Shown piece after piece: positions 29,181 through 37,691 of a stretch of DNA of 64,000 nucleotides. Made by a program: the position numbers and the translations under genes. This stretch comes from an uncultured Clostridia bacterium (GTDB taxonomy: Bacteria > Bacillota > Clostridia > Oscillospirales > Acutalibacteraceae). The stretch covers positions 62,001-126,000 of the forward strand of contig CAMFBH010000001.1 in the NCBI GenBank assembly GCA_945948515.1, read 5' to 3'. How positions within the stretch are numbered: position 1 is the stretch's first letter; every line of letters begins with the position of its first letter. Below the pieces are notes generated by a model. It did not search any database, was not told the origin of the DNA, and saw nothing but the letters and a program-made list of their open reading frames with translations.

Positions 29181-30038
29181 TTACTTACTGAATGAAACAA
29201 TTATTCCCCCGTCGGAAGCATAAAGCGAGTTCAATCCGCTCGCACGGATAACCTCAACGCATCCGAAATTACAGGAGGCGGAAATTTTTTCTGCAACATC
29301 CTTTGCTTTTTCTTCGCAGCAAACATGGGAAATGATAATCATTTTATCCGACAAATCGCAACCCTCAACGGATTGCTTGATAATGTTTATCATTTTCAGT
29401 ATTGCTCGGTTTGAGTTCAAATCCTGACCGGAAATTCCTATTGAGCCTGCCTGAGTTCTGTTGCAAATAAGCCTTACACGAAGCTTTTTAAGAATTGTTG
29501 CGGCAAGGGAGCCGAGACGACCGTTTTTACGAAGCGAATCAAAGCTTTCAAGGCAGAAGTAAAGCTCTGTTTGATTAAGAATAAAATCTTCAACCTCTGA
29601 AACAACGCTTTCAAAATCCTTACCGCTCTTTTTAAGAGAATTAATTTTGAGAGCGATAAGTGTTTCAAGCCCGCTTGTTGCAAGCGAGTTGAAAATATGG
29701 ATTTTTTTCTTAGCCGGATTTTCCTCTTCAAAAAGAGCCTTTCCCTGAAGGGCACTGTTGTAGGTTCCGGAGAGCTTGTCGGTAATAGTTATAGCGTAAA
29801 TCTCGTCCTCTTCTCCTGCAAAAGCCTCTGCCCACGCCATGGGAGAGGGGCATGCCGACTGAGCATAGCCGCTGTACTCCTTCATTCTTGAAATGAAATC
29901 ATACTGATTAAAATTACTGTCATCGAGAATTTTATAATCACCAATCTGGAGAGTAAGCGGAACGGAAACGAAATTTTCTATTTCTTTAATTTGGGGTGTA
30001 ATGTCGCAACAGCTATCTGCCACAATTTTAAAACTCAT
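29181..30038 (-). CDS. DegV family fatty-acid-binding protein
   Basis: A 285-residue DegV-family protein (FakB type). These bind a single fatty acid and, with the kinase FakA, present it for phosphorylation. The opening FKIVADSCCDITPQIKEIENFVSVPLTLQIGDYKILDD, the middle SACPSPMAWAEAF and TITDKLSGTYNSALQGK, and the end GGIIVSFS match the family. The helical cap carries CLESFDSLRKNGRLGSLAA, the FakA-contact-like RxGR stretch. No fakA lies nearby. GAGGT precedes ATG at 30038, and a TTGACA-18-TATAAT promoter is embedded in the 3' end of argH. Confidence 0.92.
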   Translation of the reverse strand: MSFKIVADSCCDITPQIKEIENFVSVPLTLQIGDYKILDDSNFNQYDFISRMKEYSGYAQSACPSPMAWAEAFAGEEDEIYAITITDKLSGTYNSALQGKALFEEENPAKKKIHIFNSLATSGLETLIALKINSLKKSGKDFESVVSEVEDFILNQTELYFCLESFDSLRKNGRLGSLAATILKKLRVRLICNRTQAGSIGISGQDLNSNRAILKMINIIKQSVEGCDLSDKMIIISHVCCEEKAKDVAEKISASCNFGCVEVIRASGLNSLYASDGGIIVSFSK

Positions 30039-30068
30039 AGATTAACCTCATATAAAAGTATTTAAAAT

Positions 30069-30098
30069 ATTATAAACCTTTTAAGCGCTTTGTGTCAA
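30069..30098 (-). promoter_or_regulatory. Promoter of degV-ilvE
   Basis: On the minus strand a perfect TTGACA (30098-30093), an 18-base spacer, a perfect TATAAT (30074-30069); the -35 overlaps the argH stop region. Confidence 0.7.
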
Positions 30099-31474
30099 CA
30101 CTCTGAAATAACTCTCTTTGCATATTTTATCTGATTTTCAACACTTTCGCTGCACGGCGAACCTATAACCTTGCGGTCGTTAACGCACTTTTCGAGATTA
30201 ATAGCCTCATAGATGCCGTTGTCGAACAAATCGCAAACGGCTTTATATTCCTCAATAGGAAGAGTTTCAAGAGTTAATCCCCTGTCAATGCAAAGAGCCA
30301 CAAGCTCGCCCGTTGCCTTATATGCATCACGGAATGCAAGCCCCTTGCCAACAAGATAATCAGCGCAGTCCGTTGCATTAATAAATCCCTTTGCGGCGGC
30401 GGCACGCATATTATCCTTGAGAACGGTCATTGTTTCAATCATGGGTGTAAATGCCTTAAGGCACATTTCAACCGTTGTAAATGCATCAAAAATTGCTTCC
30501 TTATCCTCCTGCATATCCTTATTGTAAGCAAGCGGTATTCCCTTCATAACGGTTAAAAGAGTGGTTAAATCGCCGAAAACCCTGCCGCTTTTTCCCCTTA
30601 CAAGCTCCGCAATATCGGGATTTTTCTTTTGCGGCATAATGCTTGAGCCTGTTGAAAACGCATCGTCGAGCTCAACGAACTTGAATTCCCAGCTGCACCA
30701 CATAATTATTTCCTCGCTGAAGCGCGAAAGATGAACCATAACGAGCGAAAGTGCGCTTGCAAGCTCAATACAGAAATCGCGGTCGGAAACCCCGTCAAGA
30801 CTGTTTTGAGTAACGCCGTCAAAGCCGAGAAGAGAGGCTGTTAATTCGCGGTTTATGGGATATGTTGTTCCTGCGAGAGCCCCGCTTCCGAGCGGAAGAA
30901 CATTCATTCTTTTAACTGCATCCGAAATTCTGTCAATATCCCTGAGAAGCATTGATGCGTACGCCATAAGATGATGACCGAAGGTAATCGGCTGTGCTCT
31001 TTGAAGATGAGTGTAGCCCGGCATTATTGTGTTTTTATGCTCCTGCGCCTTATCGCAGAGAACAAGAACAAGCCTTTTAAGCTCCTCGTTTAGAGACAAA
31101 GCCTCTTTTTTGAGATACATTCTTATATCAAGCGCAACCTGGTCGTTTCTTGAGCGCGCCGTGTGAAGCCTTTTCCCTGTTTGACCGAGCCTTTTTGTAA
31201 GCTCTCCCTCAACGAAGGTGTGAATATCCTCTGCCTCAAGGTCAATTTGGAGCGAGCCGCTCTTAATATCATCAAGGATTTCGGAAAGGCCGTTAACAAT
31301 TTTTTCGCTCTCACTCTTTTCAATAATTCCGGATGCGCCGAGCATTGTTGCATGGGCAATACTTCCCTTAATATCCTCCTCAAACATTTTACTGTCGAAT
31401 GAAATGCTTGAATTAAAATCGTTTGTTTCCTTTGCAAGCTCTTTCTTGAACCTGCCCTTCCAAAGCTGTGCCAT
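30095..31474 (-). CDS. argH: Argininosuccinate lyase
   Basis: A 459-residue ArgH, which splits argininosuccinate into arginine and fumarate, the last step of arginine synthesis. The family signature GSSIMPQKKNPD (fumarase/aspartase superfamily, around residue 275-286) has the catalytic Ser. KGRFKKELAKETNDFNSSISFD and HTARSRNDQVALDIRMYLK are the substrate-binding N-terminal blocks. ATG at 31474 after CGGAGAG is chosen; the frame can be extended 19 codons upstream, but the extension is unlike the family. It follows argG with a terminator-like hairpin between, so it may be expressed at a different level. Confidence 0.96.
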   Translation of the reverse strand: MAQLWKGRFKKELAKETNDFNSSISFDSKMFEEDIKGSIAHATMLGASGIIEKSESEKIVNGLSEILDDIKSGSLQIDLEAEDIHTFVEGELTKRLGQTGKRLHTARSRNDQVALDIRMYLKKEALSLNEELKRLVLVLCDKAQEHKNTIMPGYTHLQRAQPITFGHHLMAYASMLLRDIDRISDAVKRMNVLPLGSGALAGTTYPINRELTASLLGFDGVTQNSLDGVSDRDFCIELASALSLVMVHLSRFSEEIIMWCSWEFKFVELDDAFSTGSSIMPQKKNPDIAELVRGKSGRVFGDLTTLLTVMKGIPLAYNKDMQEDKEAIFDAFTTVEMCLKAFTPMIETMTVLKDNMRAAAAKGFINATDCADYLVGKGLAFRDAYKATGELVALCIDRGLTLETLPIEEYKAVCDLFDNGIYEAINLEKCVNDRKVIGSPCSESVENQIKYAKRVISEC

Positions 31475-31516
31475 TTTTTCTCTCCGAATAAGTTTAAATT
31501 TGTTGTTTATTATAAT

Positions 31517-31551
31517 AAAAATTTCGGGCAACCTCTCGATTGCCCTGAAAT
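31517..31551 (-). terminator. Hairpin between argG and argH
   Basis: On the minus strand ATTTCAGGGCAA/TTGCCCGAAAT (one mismatch) is followed by TTTTTATTATAATAA. It could partly terminate the argG transcript or define the ends of separate mRNAs. Confidence 0.65.
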
Positions 31552-31557
31552 ATTTTT

Positions 31558-32781
31558 TTACTTTTCTTCTCTTTCAGCGTCGAGAATTGCCTTAACCTTA
31601 AGCGGAAGTCCGAAAAGATTAATAAATCCTGCGCTGTCGTTCTGGTCATAAACATCGTCTGCATCAAATGTTGCAAAATCCTCACTGTAAAGGCTGTAAG
31701 GAGATGTTACACCAACATTAACGATATTTCCTTTATAAAGCTTAATTCTTACATCGCCCGTAACCCTCTTCTGAGTTTCTGCAACGAATGCAGAAAGAGC
31801 CTCGCGAAGCGGAGTAAACCACTGACCGAAATAAACAACCTCGGCGAATTTCTGAGCAACAAGGAATTTATAGTGCTGAGTTTCACGGTCAAGGCAAATC
31901 TGCTCAAGTGTTTCGTGTGCTTTATAGAGAATTGCTCCGCCGGGAGTTTCATAAACGCCCCTGCTCTTCATTCCAACGAGCCTGTTTTCAACCATATCAA
32001 CAAGTCCGCAGCCGTTTGCACCGCCGAGCTCGTTAAGCTTTTTAATAAGCTCAACACTGTTCATTTCAACACCGTCAATAGCGGTGGGAACACCCTTTTC
32101 AAAATGAAGAGTGAGGTAGGTGGGCTTATCGGGAGCCTTTTCAGGAGAAACACCCATTTCAAGAATTTCATCGTATTTAGGCTCGTTTGCGGGGTCTTCA
32201 AGGTCAAGTCCCTCATGGCTGAGATGCCAAAGGTTTTTATCCTTTGAATAGTTTGTTTCCCTGTTTATTTTAAGCGGAATATTATGCTTTTCTGCATATT
32301 CAATTTCATCCTCACGGCTCTTGAATTCCCAAGTTCTCCAAGGAGCTATAATCTGCATTTCCGGAGCAAAGGCCTTAATTGCAAGCTCAAAACGAACCTG
32401 GTCGTTTCCTTTACCGGTACAGCCGTGGCAAATTGCATCTGCACCCTCTGCCTTAGCAATTTCAACAATTCTTTTTGCAATAATCGGGCGTGCAAAAGCA
32501 GTTCCGAGAAGATACTGATTTTCATAAACCGCACCTGCCTGAACGGTGGGAATAATATAATCGTCAACAAACTCCTGATTCAAATCTTCAATATAGAGCT
32601 TTGAAGCGCCTGTTGCAATAGCCTTTTCCTCAAGTCCGTCAAGCTCTGTTCCCTGGCCTACATTTCCCGAAACAGCAATAACCTCGCAGTTGTTGTAGTT
32701 TTCCTTAAGCCACGGAATAATGATTGATGTATCAAGTCCGCCGGAGTAGGCGAGAACAACCTTCTTAATTTCTTTAGCCAT
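31558..32781 (-). CDS. argG: Argininosuccinate synthase
   Basis: A 407-residue ArgG, which condenses citrulline and aspartate using ATP. The ATP pyrophosphatase loop [18 protein letters not shown] is near the N-terminus. [17 protein letters not shown] and [17 protein letters not shown] are the aspartate/citrulline-binding blocks; [16 protein letters not shown] is also conserved. The length is standard. AGGGGAT precedes the ATG at 32781. A strong promoter with two candidate ARG boxes lies upstream, consistent with repression or activation by ArgR. Confidence 0.97.
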   Translation of the reverse strand: MAKEIKKVVLAYSGGLDTSIIIPWLKENYNNCEVIAVSGNVGQGTELDGLEEKAIATGASKLYIEDLNQEFVDDYIIPTVQAGAVYENQYLLGTAFARPIIAKRIVEIAKAEGADAICHGCTGKGNDQVRFELAIKAFAPEMQIIAPWRTWEFKSREDEIEYAEKHNIPLKINRETNYSKDKNLWHLSHEGLDLEDPANEPKYDEILEMGVSPEKAPDKPTYLTLHFEKGVPTAIDGVEMNSVELIKKLNELGGANGCGLVDMVENRLVGMKSRGVYETPGGAILYKAHETLEQICLDRETQHYKFLVAQKFAEVVYFGQWFTPLREALSAFVAETQKRVTGDVRIKLYKGNIVNVGVTSPYSLYSEDFATFDADDVYDQNDSAGFINLFGLPLKVKAILDAEREEK

Positions 32782-32829
32782 ATTAAAATCCCCTTTGCTT
32801 ATGCTTTTGGTTTATCTTTTATGTTTTTC

Positions 32830-32857
32830 ATTATACACCACAGAACAGCATAGTCAA
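32830..32857 (-). promoter_or_regulatory. Promoter of argG
   Basis: On the minus strand TTGACT (32857-32852), a 16-base spacer, a perfect TATAAT (32835-32830), about 50 bases before the argG ATG. Confidence 0.7.
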
Positions 32858-32870
32858 GGGATTTTGAAAA

Positions 32871-32890
32871 ATTTGCATAAAAATACAAAT
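32871..32890. promoter_or_regulatory. Candidate ARG box 1 (ArgR operator)
   Basis: ATTTGCATAAAAATACAAAT, an AT-rich 20-base near-palindrome of the TG(A/C/T)AT-N4-AT(A/T)CA form typical of ArgR operators, about 14 bases upstream of the argG -35 box. Confidence 0.55.
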
Positions 32891-32911
32891 ATTTGCAGAT
32901 TTATACACTCG

Positions 32912-32930
32912 ATTTGTATAATTTTACAAC
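32912..32930. promoter_or_regulatory. Candidate ARG box 2 (ArgR operator)
   Basis: ATTTGTATAATTTTACAAC is a second near-palindrome of the same type, its centre about 40 bases (roughly four helical turns) from box 1, a spacing compatible with cooperative ArgR binding. Confidence 0.5.
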
Positions 32931-32944
32931 AAATTATAATATAG

Positions 32945-32982
32945 ATAAAGAAAAAACACACTTCGAGATACGAAGTGTGTAT
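32945..32982 (-). terminator. Terminator of rubrerythrin
   Basis: On the minus strand ACACACTTCG/CGAAGTGTGT with a 5-base loop is followed by TTTTTTCTTT, about 20 bases after the rubrerythrin stop. Confidence 0.9.
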
Positions 32983-33000
32983 ATTTATGCAATATTGATT

Positions 33001-33540
33001 TTAATAATTATCGGCTTTTATTTCAAAATAAGCCTGCTCCTTAGAGCAAACAGGGCAAACGAGAGGTGCGCTCTTTCCGAAATGGATATGACCGCAGTTT
33101 CGACACTTCCAAACAGCGTCGCCGTCCTTTGAAAAAACAAGCGAATTTTCCGTGTTTTTCAGCAGCTTTAAAAATCTCTGCTCGTGCTCCTTCTCAATTT
33201 CCGCAACCTTTTCAAACAAAAAGGCAATTTCCGTAAAGCCCTCCTGCTTTGCCTCCTCGGCAAAGGTTTTGTACATATCAGTCCACTCAAAATTCTCGCC
33301 GTCTGCCGCCGTTTTAAGATTTTCGGCAGTAGTTGAGGCTGATCCCTCGCTGAGAAGCTTAAACCATATTTCGGCGTGCTCCTTTTCATTATTTGCCGTT
33401 TCCGTGAAAATAGCGGCAATCTGCTCATAGCCGTCCTTTTTTGCTTTATCGGCAAAATAGGTGTATTTGTTTCGCGCCTGGCTTTCACCGGCAAACGCGG
33501 CTAAAAGATTTGCTTTAGTTTTTGTTCCGTCAAGCTGCAC
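33001..33540 (-). CDS. rbr: Rubrerythrin
   Basis: A 179-residue rubrerythrin, a cytosolic diiron peroxidase used by anaerobes to remove hydrogen peroxide. The ferritin-like domain carries the iron ligands in [24 protein letters not shown] and [10 protein letters not shown] (E and ExxH pairs). The C-terminal rubredoxin-like domain has CRNCG and CPVCS (two CxxC). Order and length are the classic rubrerythrin type. The start is GTG at 33540: GGAGA lies seven bases upstream and no in-frame ATG fits. The ribosome site is part of a small hairpin ATCTCC-TTT-(C)GGAGAT (about 33546-33561). It is probably monocistronic. Confidence 0.95.
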   Translation of the reverse strand: MQLDGTKTKANLLAAFAGESQARNKYTYFADKAKKDGYEQIAAIFTETANNEKEHAEIWFKLLSEGSASTTAENLKTAADGENFEWTDMYKTFAEEAKQEGFTEIAFLFEKVAEIEKEHEQRFLKLLKNTENSLVFSKDGDAVWKCRNCGHIHFGKSAPLVCPVCSKEQAYFEIKADNY

Positions 33541-33607
33541 AGAAACATCTCCTTTCGGAGATATTATCGGCTTATTTTTTTGAAATATTCAAATCACAAA
33601 AGCATGC

Positions 33608-36004
33608 TTAATCGCCGAGGCGTTTTATTTTTGAAATCAAAAGAACAAACAAACCCCATAGCGCCTGAAAAACAACAACCGGCAGAGCGCCGATTTGAGA
33701 AAATCCGCCGAGAAGCGAAAGAAGGGCGGCAATTCCGAAGCCCACGGCACTGCCGAAGCTTACAAGAACGCTGATAAGCCTTGAAACGCTCATAAGACTG
33801 TCTGCGCTTTTCATTGCCGAAACGAATCCGAGAGCCGTTCCGTTGTGTACAATATATGCAGGGGAGGTTGCAACGCTTAAATCGGAATATTTTGAATAAA
33901 CCCTTCCCGAAGCCGCATTCATAACTCTCATATATCCTTCGGGAAGCTCAAACAGCTCATTAAGACTTTCCTCATTAATATAGGGGTCACAGCTTTTAAC
34001 AATAATTGTTATTCCCGTTTTTTCAAGTCTGCGAAGCTCTCTTTTGAGTTCTTCATCAGCACTGTAAGAAACAATGAACATTGCGGCAATTTTTCCCGCA
34101 ACCGCAAGGTAAAGAGCCTTTCTGCCCTTGCGTGTGTATTTATTTTCATATTCGATTTTAGGAACGGAAACTCCGTGATTTATCAAAAGATTTCTGTTTC
34201 CTACAAGAATTTTTTTCTTGTAAATCCAAGCAGAAGTTCCCATTCGGTCTTCATAAACAATGCCCTGAGCATCGGGAAGAATTGTTTGCTTTCCGACAAT
34301 AACATCGTCAAAAACATTTGCAAGCGGGCTTTTTGTTTTAATTATAACTGCGGCGGTTTGAATAATTGCATCGTCGATTTTTGTTCCGTTAAATGTTTTT
34401 ATACCGTGAAGGTCGCAGCTGTTTCTGCCGAATAAATCCGATGCTTCAATAACCATTGCATTTGCATCCTCGGCACTCTGTGCGCCTGCATATCCGCAAA
34501 CAGCGCCGCCCTTTTGAGCAAGAGCTCTGCCCGAGCCGAGAAGCGCGGTGTTTGTTGCAAACAGCGCACAAACGGGAAGACTTATGCAAAGAGCGCAAAC
34601 CGCAGCGTTAAATCCCGCATAAACATTTCTGCTGACTGCAAAAACAACTCCGAAAAGAACCGCGGAAAGAGCAAGCATAATTGTTGAAATCTTTGAAGAA
34701 ATCTTATCTGCCGGCTCGTTCATATATGAAATCTCAAGAAAATTAGTTGGTAAATCTGTTTTTACACTGTTTTTCAAAATGGGCTCTCCCATAAGAAGTC
34801 CGCGGCTGATTATCGTTGCATCAATGGGATTTCCAATATTTTCAACCGTGTATTTATCCCGTCCGTCAGTTATGAAATCAAAATTATTTGCAATTCTGTT
34901 TGCAAGCGCCTGCCGTCCGAGAGCGTTCATAAGCAATGCAAACGAAGCCGACAGGGCATACGGCGTTCCGCCCTCAACCGTTAAATCGGGAATAAAAACA
35001 AGCAAAATGCAATGAATTAAAACTATTATACTTGCACTCGCACATGAAAAATCAAAATTTATTTTCTTCTTGAAAAGAGCGGAAAAAGCAGATTTAAACA
35101 CTCTGAAATTAACCGCCATAACTATCGCGAAAATAACGGAAACGGTTATTGCATAAACACTCTGCTCGGATAAAAAGGTCCATAGCTTTCCTGTTGATTC
35201 CAAAACGGAAAGAATAAGAAGAAGTATTGTTAAGCCGCCTGTTACAGCGCTTTGAATAACCGCTTTTTTCCAAAGAGAGCGAAGCTCCTCGGTTACGGCG
35301 CTTTTTTCCTCCTTGCGCTCGTAATCATCTATCGGCTCGCTGTTTTCGGAATCAATTCCGTCGTGAAGCGTATCGGGAGCAAAAATTCTGAATTTTCCAA
35401 CCTTTTCCTTGCGTCTCTCCCTGAGAAGCTTTTCAGCCTCCTCCTCATCAATTTTCGGAACATCCTCCAGCTCGTCGTCAAAGCCCTCAAGCTTTATCTG
35501 AGTGTAATCACCGCTTTGAATTGAAGAATTATCCTCGGCTTTTTCCTTACGCTCAATGTTTCCCATAATTCTTGTGTTATGAAGCTCCTCAATCGCAAGA
35601 ATGGTGGGAATTTCCTGAAGGTCCGAGGTTTTGTCAAAACGCGATTTGCTTTTGATTGTTGCAGGCTTTTCAATTATATCCGGAGGAGTTGAATCGTAAA
35701 CGCTGTCCTTAGAAGCGGTTTTGAAAAACCTTTTTGTGTCCGGCACGGGACTTGTTTTTTCACTCACTCTTACCGGCTTTGTTTTTTGGTCGTCTTCAGA
35801 AGCGGACCTTGAAAGCTCAACAGGCATTGTTTTTTGAGAAGCGGCACTGCTTTGATTATAGGCTTTAACATCGCTTTCGCTTTTTTCAGGACTGCGCGCC
35901 GACTCGGCAACATTTTCCTTAATGACAGATGCTTTTTTCTTTATTTCGTTTTGAACTCGCTGGGCCTCTGCAATAATTTCATCTATTGAAAGGTTTTCGC
36001 TCAT
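33608..36004 (-). CDS. Degenerate P-type-ATPase-like membrane protein
   Basis: A 798-residue protein. About 240 N-terminal residues are charged and probably disordered (Lys/Glu/Ser-rich). They are followed by hydrophobic helices around 245-350 and 430-475, a soluble domain (about 500-720) and a final helix pair (about 750-795). The helix layout and the block ALYLAVAGKIAAMFIVSYSADEELKRELRRLEKTGITIIV resemble the P/N domain of metal P-type ATPases. Yet where DKTGTLT should occur the protein has SDLFGRNS (near residue 523), and no TGE or GDGxND motif is visible. So it probably cannot be phosphorylated. It lies six bases after rlmB. Function unknown; a sensor, scaffold or inactive transporter relative are possibilities. 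Confidence 0.6.
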   Translation of the reverse strand: MSENLSIDEIIAEAQRVQNEIKKKASVIKENVAESARSPEKSESDVKAYNQSSAASQKTMPVELSRSASEDDQKTKPVRVSEKTSPVPDTKRFFKTASKDSVYDSTPPDIIEKPATIKSKSRFDKTSDLQEIPTILAIEELHNTRIMGNIERKEKAEDNSSIQSGDYTQIKLEGFDDELEDVPKIDEEEAEKLLRERRKEKVGKFRIFAPDTLHDGIDSENSEPIDDYERKEEKSAVTEELRSLWKKAVIQSAVTGGLTILLLILSVLESTGKLWTFLSEQSVYAITVSVIFAIVMAVNFRVFKSAFSALFKKKINFDFSCASASIIVLIHCILLVFIPDLTVEGGTPYALSASFALLMNALGRQALANRIANNFDFITDGRDKYTVENIGNPIDATIISRGLLMGEPILKNSVKTDLPTNFLEISYMNEPADKISSKISTIMLALSAVLFGVVFAVSRNVYAGFNAAVCALCISLPVCALFATNTALLGSGRALAQKGGAVCGYAGAQSAEDANAMVIEASDLFGRNSCDLHGIKTFNGTKIDDAIIQTAAVIIKTKSPLANVFDDVIVGKQTILPDAQGIVYEDRMGTSAWIYKKKILVGNRNLLINHGVSVPKIEYENKYTRKGRKALYLAVAGKIAAMFIVSYSADEELKRELRRLEKTGITIIVKSCDPYINEESLNELFELPEGYMRVMNAASGRVYSKYSDLSVATSPAYIVHNGTALGFVSAMKSADSLMSVSRLISVLVSFGSAVGFGIAALLSLLGGFSQIGALPVVVFQALWGLFVLLISKIKRLGD

Positions 36005-36010
36005 TATTCA

Positions 36011-36772
36011 TCACATTCCCAATCTTTGTTTTGCTATTTCGTACATAATAATTCCTGCGGCAACGGAAGCGTTCAGAGAATTAACCCTTCCCCTCATCGG
36101 CAGACTGACCGTTAAATCACATTTTTCCTTAACAAGTCTGCTAACGCCGTTTCCCTCACTTCCTACCACAAGCGCGGCACCTCCCGAAAAATCGGTTTTG
36201 CACCAGGGTTGTCCGTCCATATCGGCGGCATAAACCCAAATATTCTTCTTTTTGAGTTCATCAATGGTTTGCGCAAGATTGCCGACGCGCGCAACCTTCA
36301 TATATTCAAGCGCTCCGCAGGAGGTTTTTGCAACAATAAAATTCACGCCGACATTTCTTCTTTTCGGAATAATTATTCCGTGAGCGCCGCATGCCTCTGC
36401 GCTCCTTATTATTGCACCGAGGTTATGGCTGTCCTCAATGCAATCGCAAATAACAATAAAGGGAGCCTCGCCTTTTTCCTCTGCATAAGCAAGAATATCC
36501 TCAACACTTGAATACTCGTGCGCCGGAACAGATGCCGCAACACCCTGATGATTTGCGCCGCCGCACATAAAATCAAGCTTTTTCCTATCAACATTTTTTA
36601 TAACTATCTTCTTTTCGCGGCAAAATGCAATAATTTTTCCGATTGAGCCCTCGCGCTCGCCGTTTGCAATCATAACATTTTCAATTTCTCTGCCGCTTTT
36701 GAGAAGCTCTAAAACAGCGTTTCTACCGATAACAAGATTATCGTTTTCTCTAAAGTCTTTTTTATTTTCCAC
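36011..36772 (-). CDS. rlmB: 23S rRNA 2'-O-methyltransferase, TrmH/RlmB family
   Basis: A 253-residue SPOUT (SpoU) methyltransferase. The N-terminal substrate-binding part (VIGRNAVLELLKSGREIENVMI, GVAASVPAHEYSSVEDIL) matches RlmB, which methylates the ribose of a guanosine in the 23S peptidyl transferase loop. The knot domain has DCIEDSHNLGAIIRSAEACG (motif 1 NxGAIxRxA), VVGSEGNGVS (motif 2) and VSLPMRGRVNSLNASVAAGIIMYE (motif 3). All AdoMet and catalytic residues appear intact. A promoter lies upstream. The degenerate P-type-ATPase-like gene follows in the same transcript. Assignment to RlmB rather than another TrmH paralogue is less sure. Confidence 0.87.
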   Translation of the reverse strand: MENKKDFRENDNLVIGRNAVLELLKSGREIENVMIANGEREGSIGKIIAFCREKKIVIKNVDRKKLDFMCGGANHQGVAASVPAHEYSSVEDILAYAEEKGEAPFIVICDCIEDSHNLGAIIRSAEACGAHGIIIPKRRNVGVNFIVAKTSCGALEYMKVARVGNLAQTIDELKKKNIWVYAADMDGQPWCKTDFSGGAALVVGSEGNGVSRLVKEKCDLTVSLPMRGRVNSLNASVAAGIIMYEIAKQRLGM

Positions 36773-36804
36773 TGTGACGCCACCGTTTCTTTATACTCGG
36801 ATTT

Positions 36805-36833
36805 ATTCTAACATATTGTTACATGCTTTTCAA
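36805..36833 (-). promoter_or_regulatory. Promoter of rlmB
   Basis: On the minus strand TTGAAA (36833-36828), a 17-base spacer, TAGAAT (36810-36805). Confidence 0.5.
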
Positions 36834-36846
36834 TATCATAATATTA

Positions 36847-36885
36847 GTAAAAAAGAAAGGCTTGATTTTCCAAGCCTTTCTTTTA
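36847..36885 (-). terminator. Terminator of the ABC importer operon
   Basis: On the minus strand GAAAGGCTTG/CAAGCCTTTC with a short loop is followed by TTTTTTAC, directly after the ATPase gene. Confidence 0.9.
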
Positions 36886-36890
36886 ATATC

Positions 36891-37691
36891 TCATTCCGAG
36901 GAAAGAAGCATTCTGTCGTTATCAAGTGCCTTGCCCTTAACCTGACGGTAAAGCTCAAGCAAGCCGGGAACGGTCATATTCTTTCTTTCGTCCCCTTTAA
37001 GGTCAATGGCGATTGCGCCGTTGTCCATAAGAATTGTTCTGTTTCCCAGCTCAAGCGAATTTGCCATATTGTGAGTTATCATCAATGTTGTTATTTTTCT
37101 TTCCTCAACTATTTGCTTTGTTATTGCAAGAACCTTTTCTGCGGTCAGAGGGTCGAGTGCCGCCGTGTGCTCATCTAAAAGAAGGAGTTTAGGCGTTACT
37201 ATGGTTGCCATAATAAGAGTTACGGCCTGTCTCTGACCTCCCGAGAGTGTTCCCATCGGAACCTTCAGCCTATCCTCAAGTCCCATATCAAGCGGAGCAA
37301 GAACCTCGCGGAAGGTTTCGCGATCCTTTTTTGAAACGGCGCTTCTGAGAAAGCCCTTTCTGCCGCCCGAATAAGCGAGCGCAAGATTTTCTTCAATGGT
37401 GAGGCTCGGAGAGGTTCCCTTCATCGGGTCCTGAAAAATTCTGCCAACGAATTTAGCGCGGTAGGTTTCGGGAGCAAAGGTAACATTTTCTCCGTCAATA
37501 TAAATCTCGCCGCTGTCAGTTGTCCAAACACCGGCAATAGCGTTGAAAAGTGTTGATTTTCCCGCTCCGTTTGAACCGATGATAGTTGCAAAATCACCGT
37601 CTTGCAATTCGAGTGAAAGTCCGTCCAGCGCTTTTTTCTCATTAACGGTGCCGGGGTAAAAGGTTTTTGAAATATTATTTATTTTCAGCAT
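36891..37691 (-). CDS. ABC transporter ATP-binding protein (COG1101 type)
   Basis: A 266-residue ABC ATPase. Walker A is GSNGAGKST (about residue 39), the Q loop sits in FQDPMKGTSPSLTI, the signature is LSGGQRQ, Walker B is LLLLDEHTAALDP and the switch His is in MITHNMA. The DEHTAALDP ending and the FQDP(M)xGTxP block are characteristic of the COG1101 subfamily paired with COG4120 permeases and COG2984 binding proteins. Its ATG abuts the permease stop with no gap, so the two are coupled. It ends at the terminator 36847-36885. Confidence 0.93.
   Translation of the reverse strand: MLKINNISKTFYPGTVNEKKALDGLSLELQDGDFATIIGSNGAGKSTLFNAIAGVWTTDSGEIYIDGENVTFAPETYRAKFVGRIFQDPMKGTSPSLTIEENLALAYSGGRKGFLRSAVSKKDRETFREVLAPLDMGLEDRLKVPMGTLSGGQRQAVTLIMATIVTPKLLLLDEHTAALDPLTAEKVLAITKQIVEERKITTLMITHNMANSLELGNRTILMDNGAIAIDLKGDERKNMTVPGLLELYRQVKGKALDNDRMLLSSE

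Noticed and set aside
28079..29200. T-box or leucine-responsive leader for ilvE
   Set aside because: Only 24 bases separate degV and ilvE, and no T-box bulge sequence or Leu/Ile/Val codon-rich leader peptide is visible.
33608..36004. Standard heavy-metal P-type ATPase
   Set aside because: The catalytic DKTGTLT, TGE and GDGxND motifs are all missing, so an active pump cannot be claimed.
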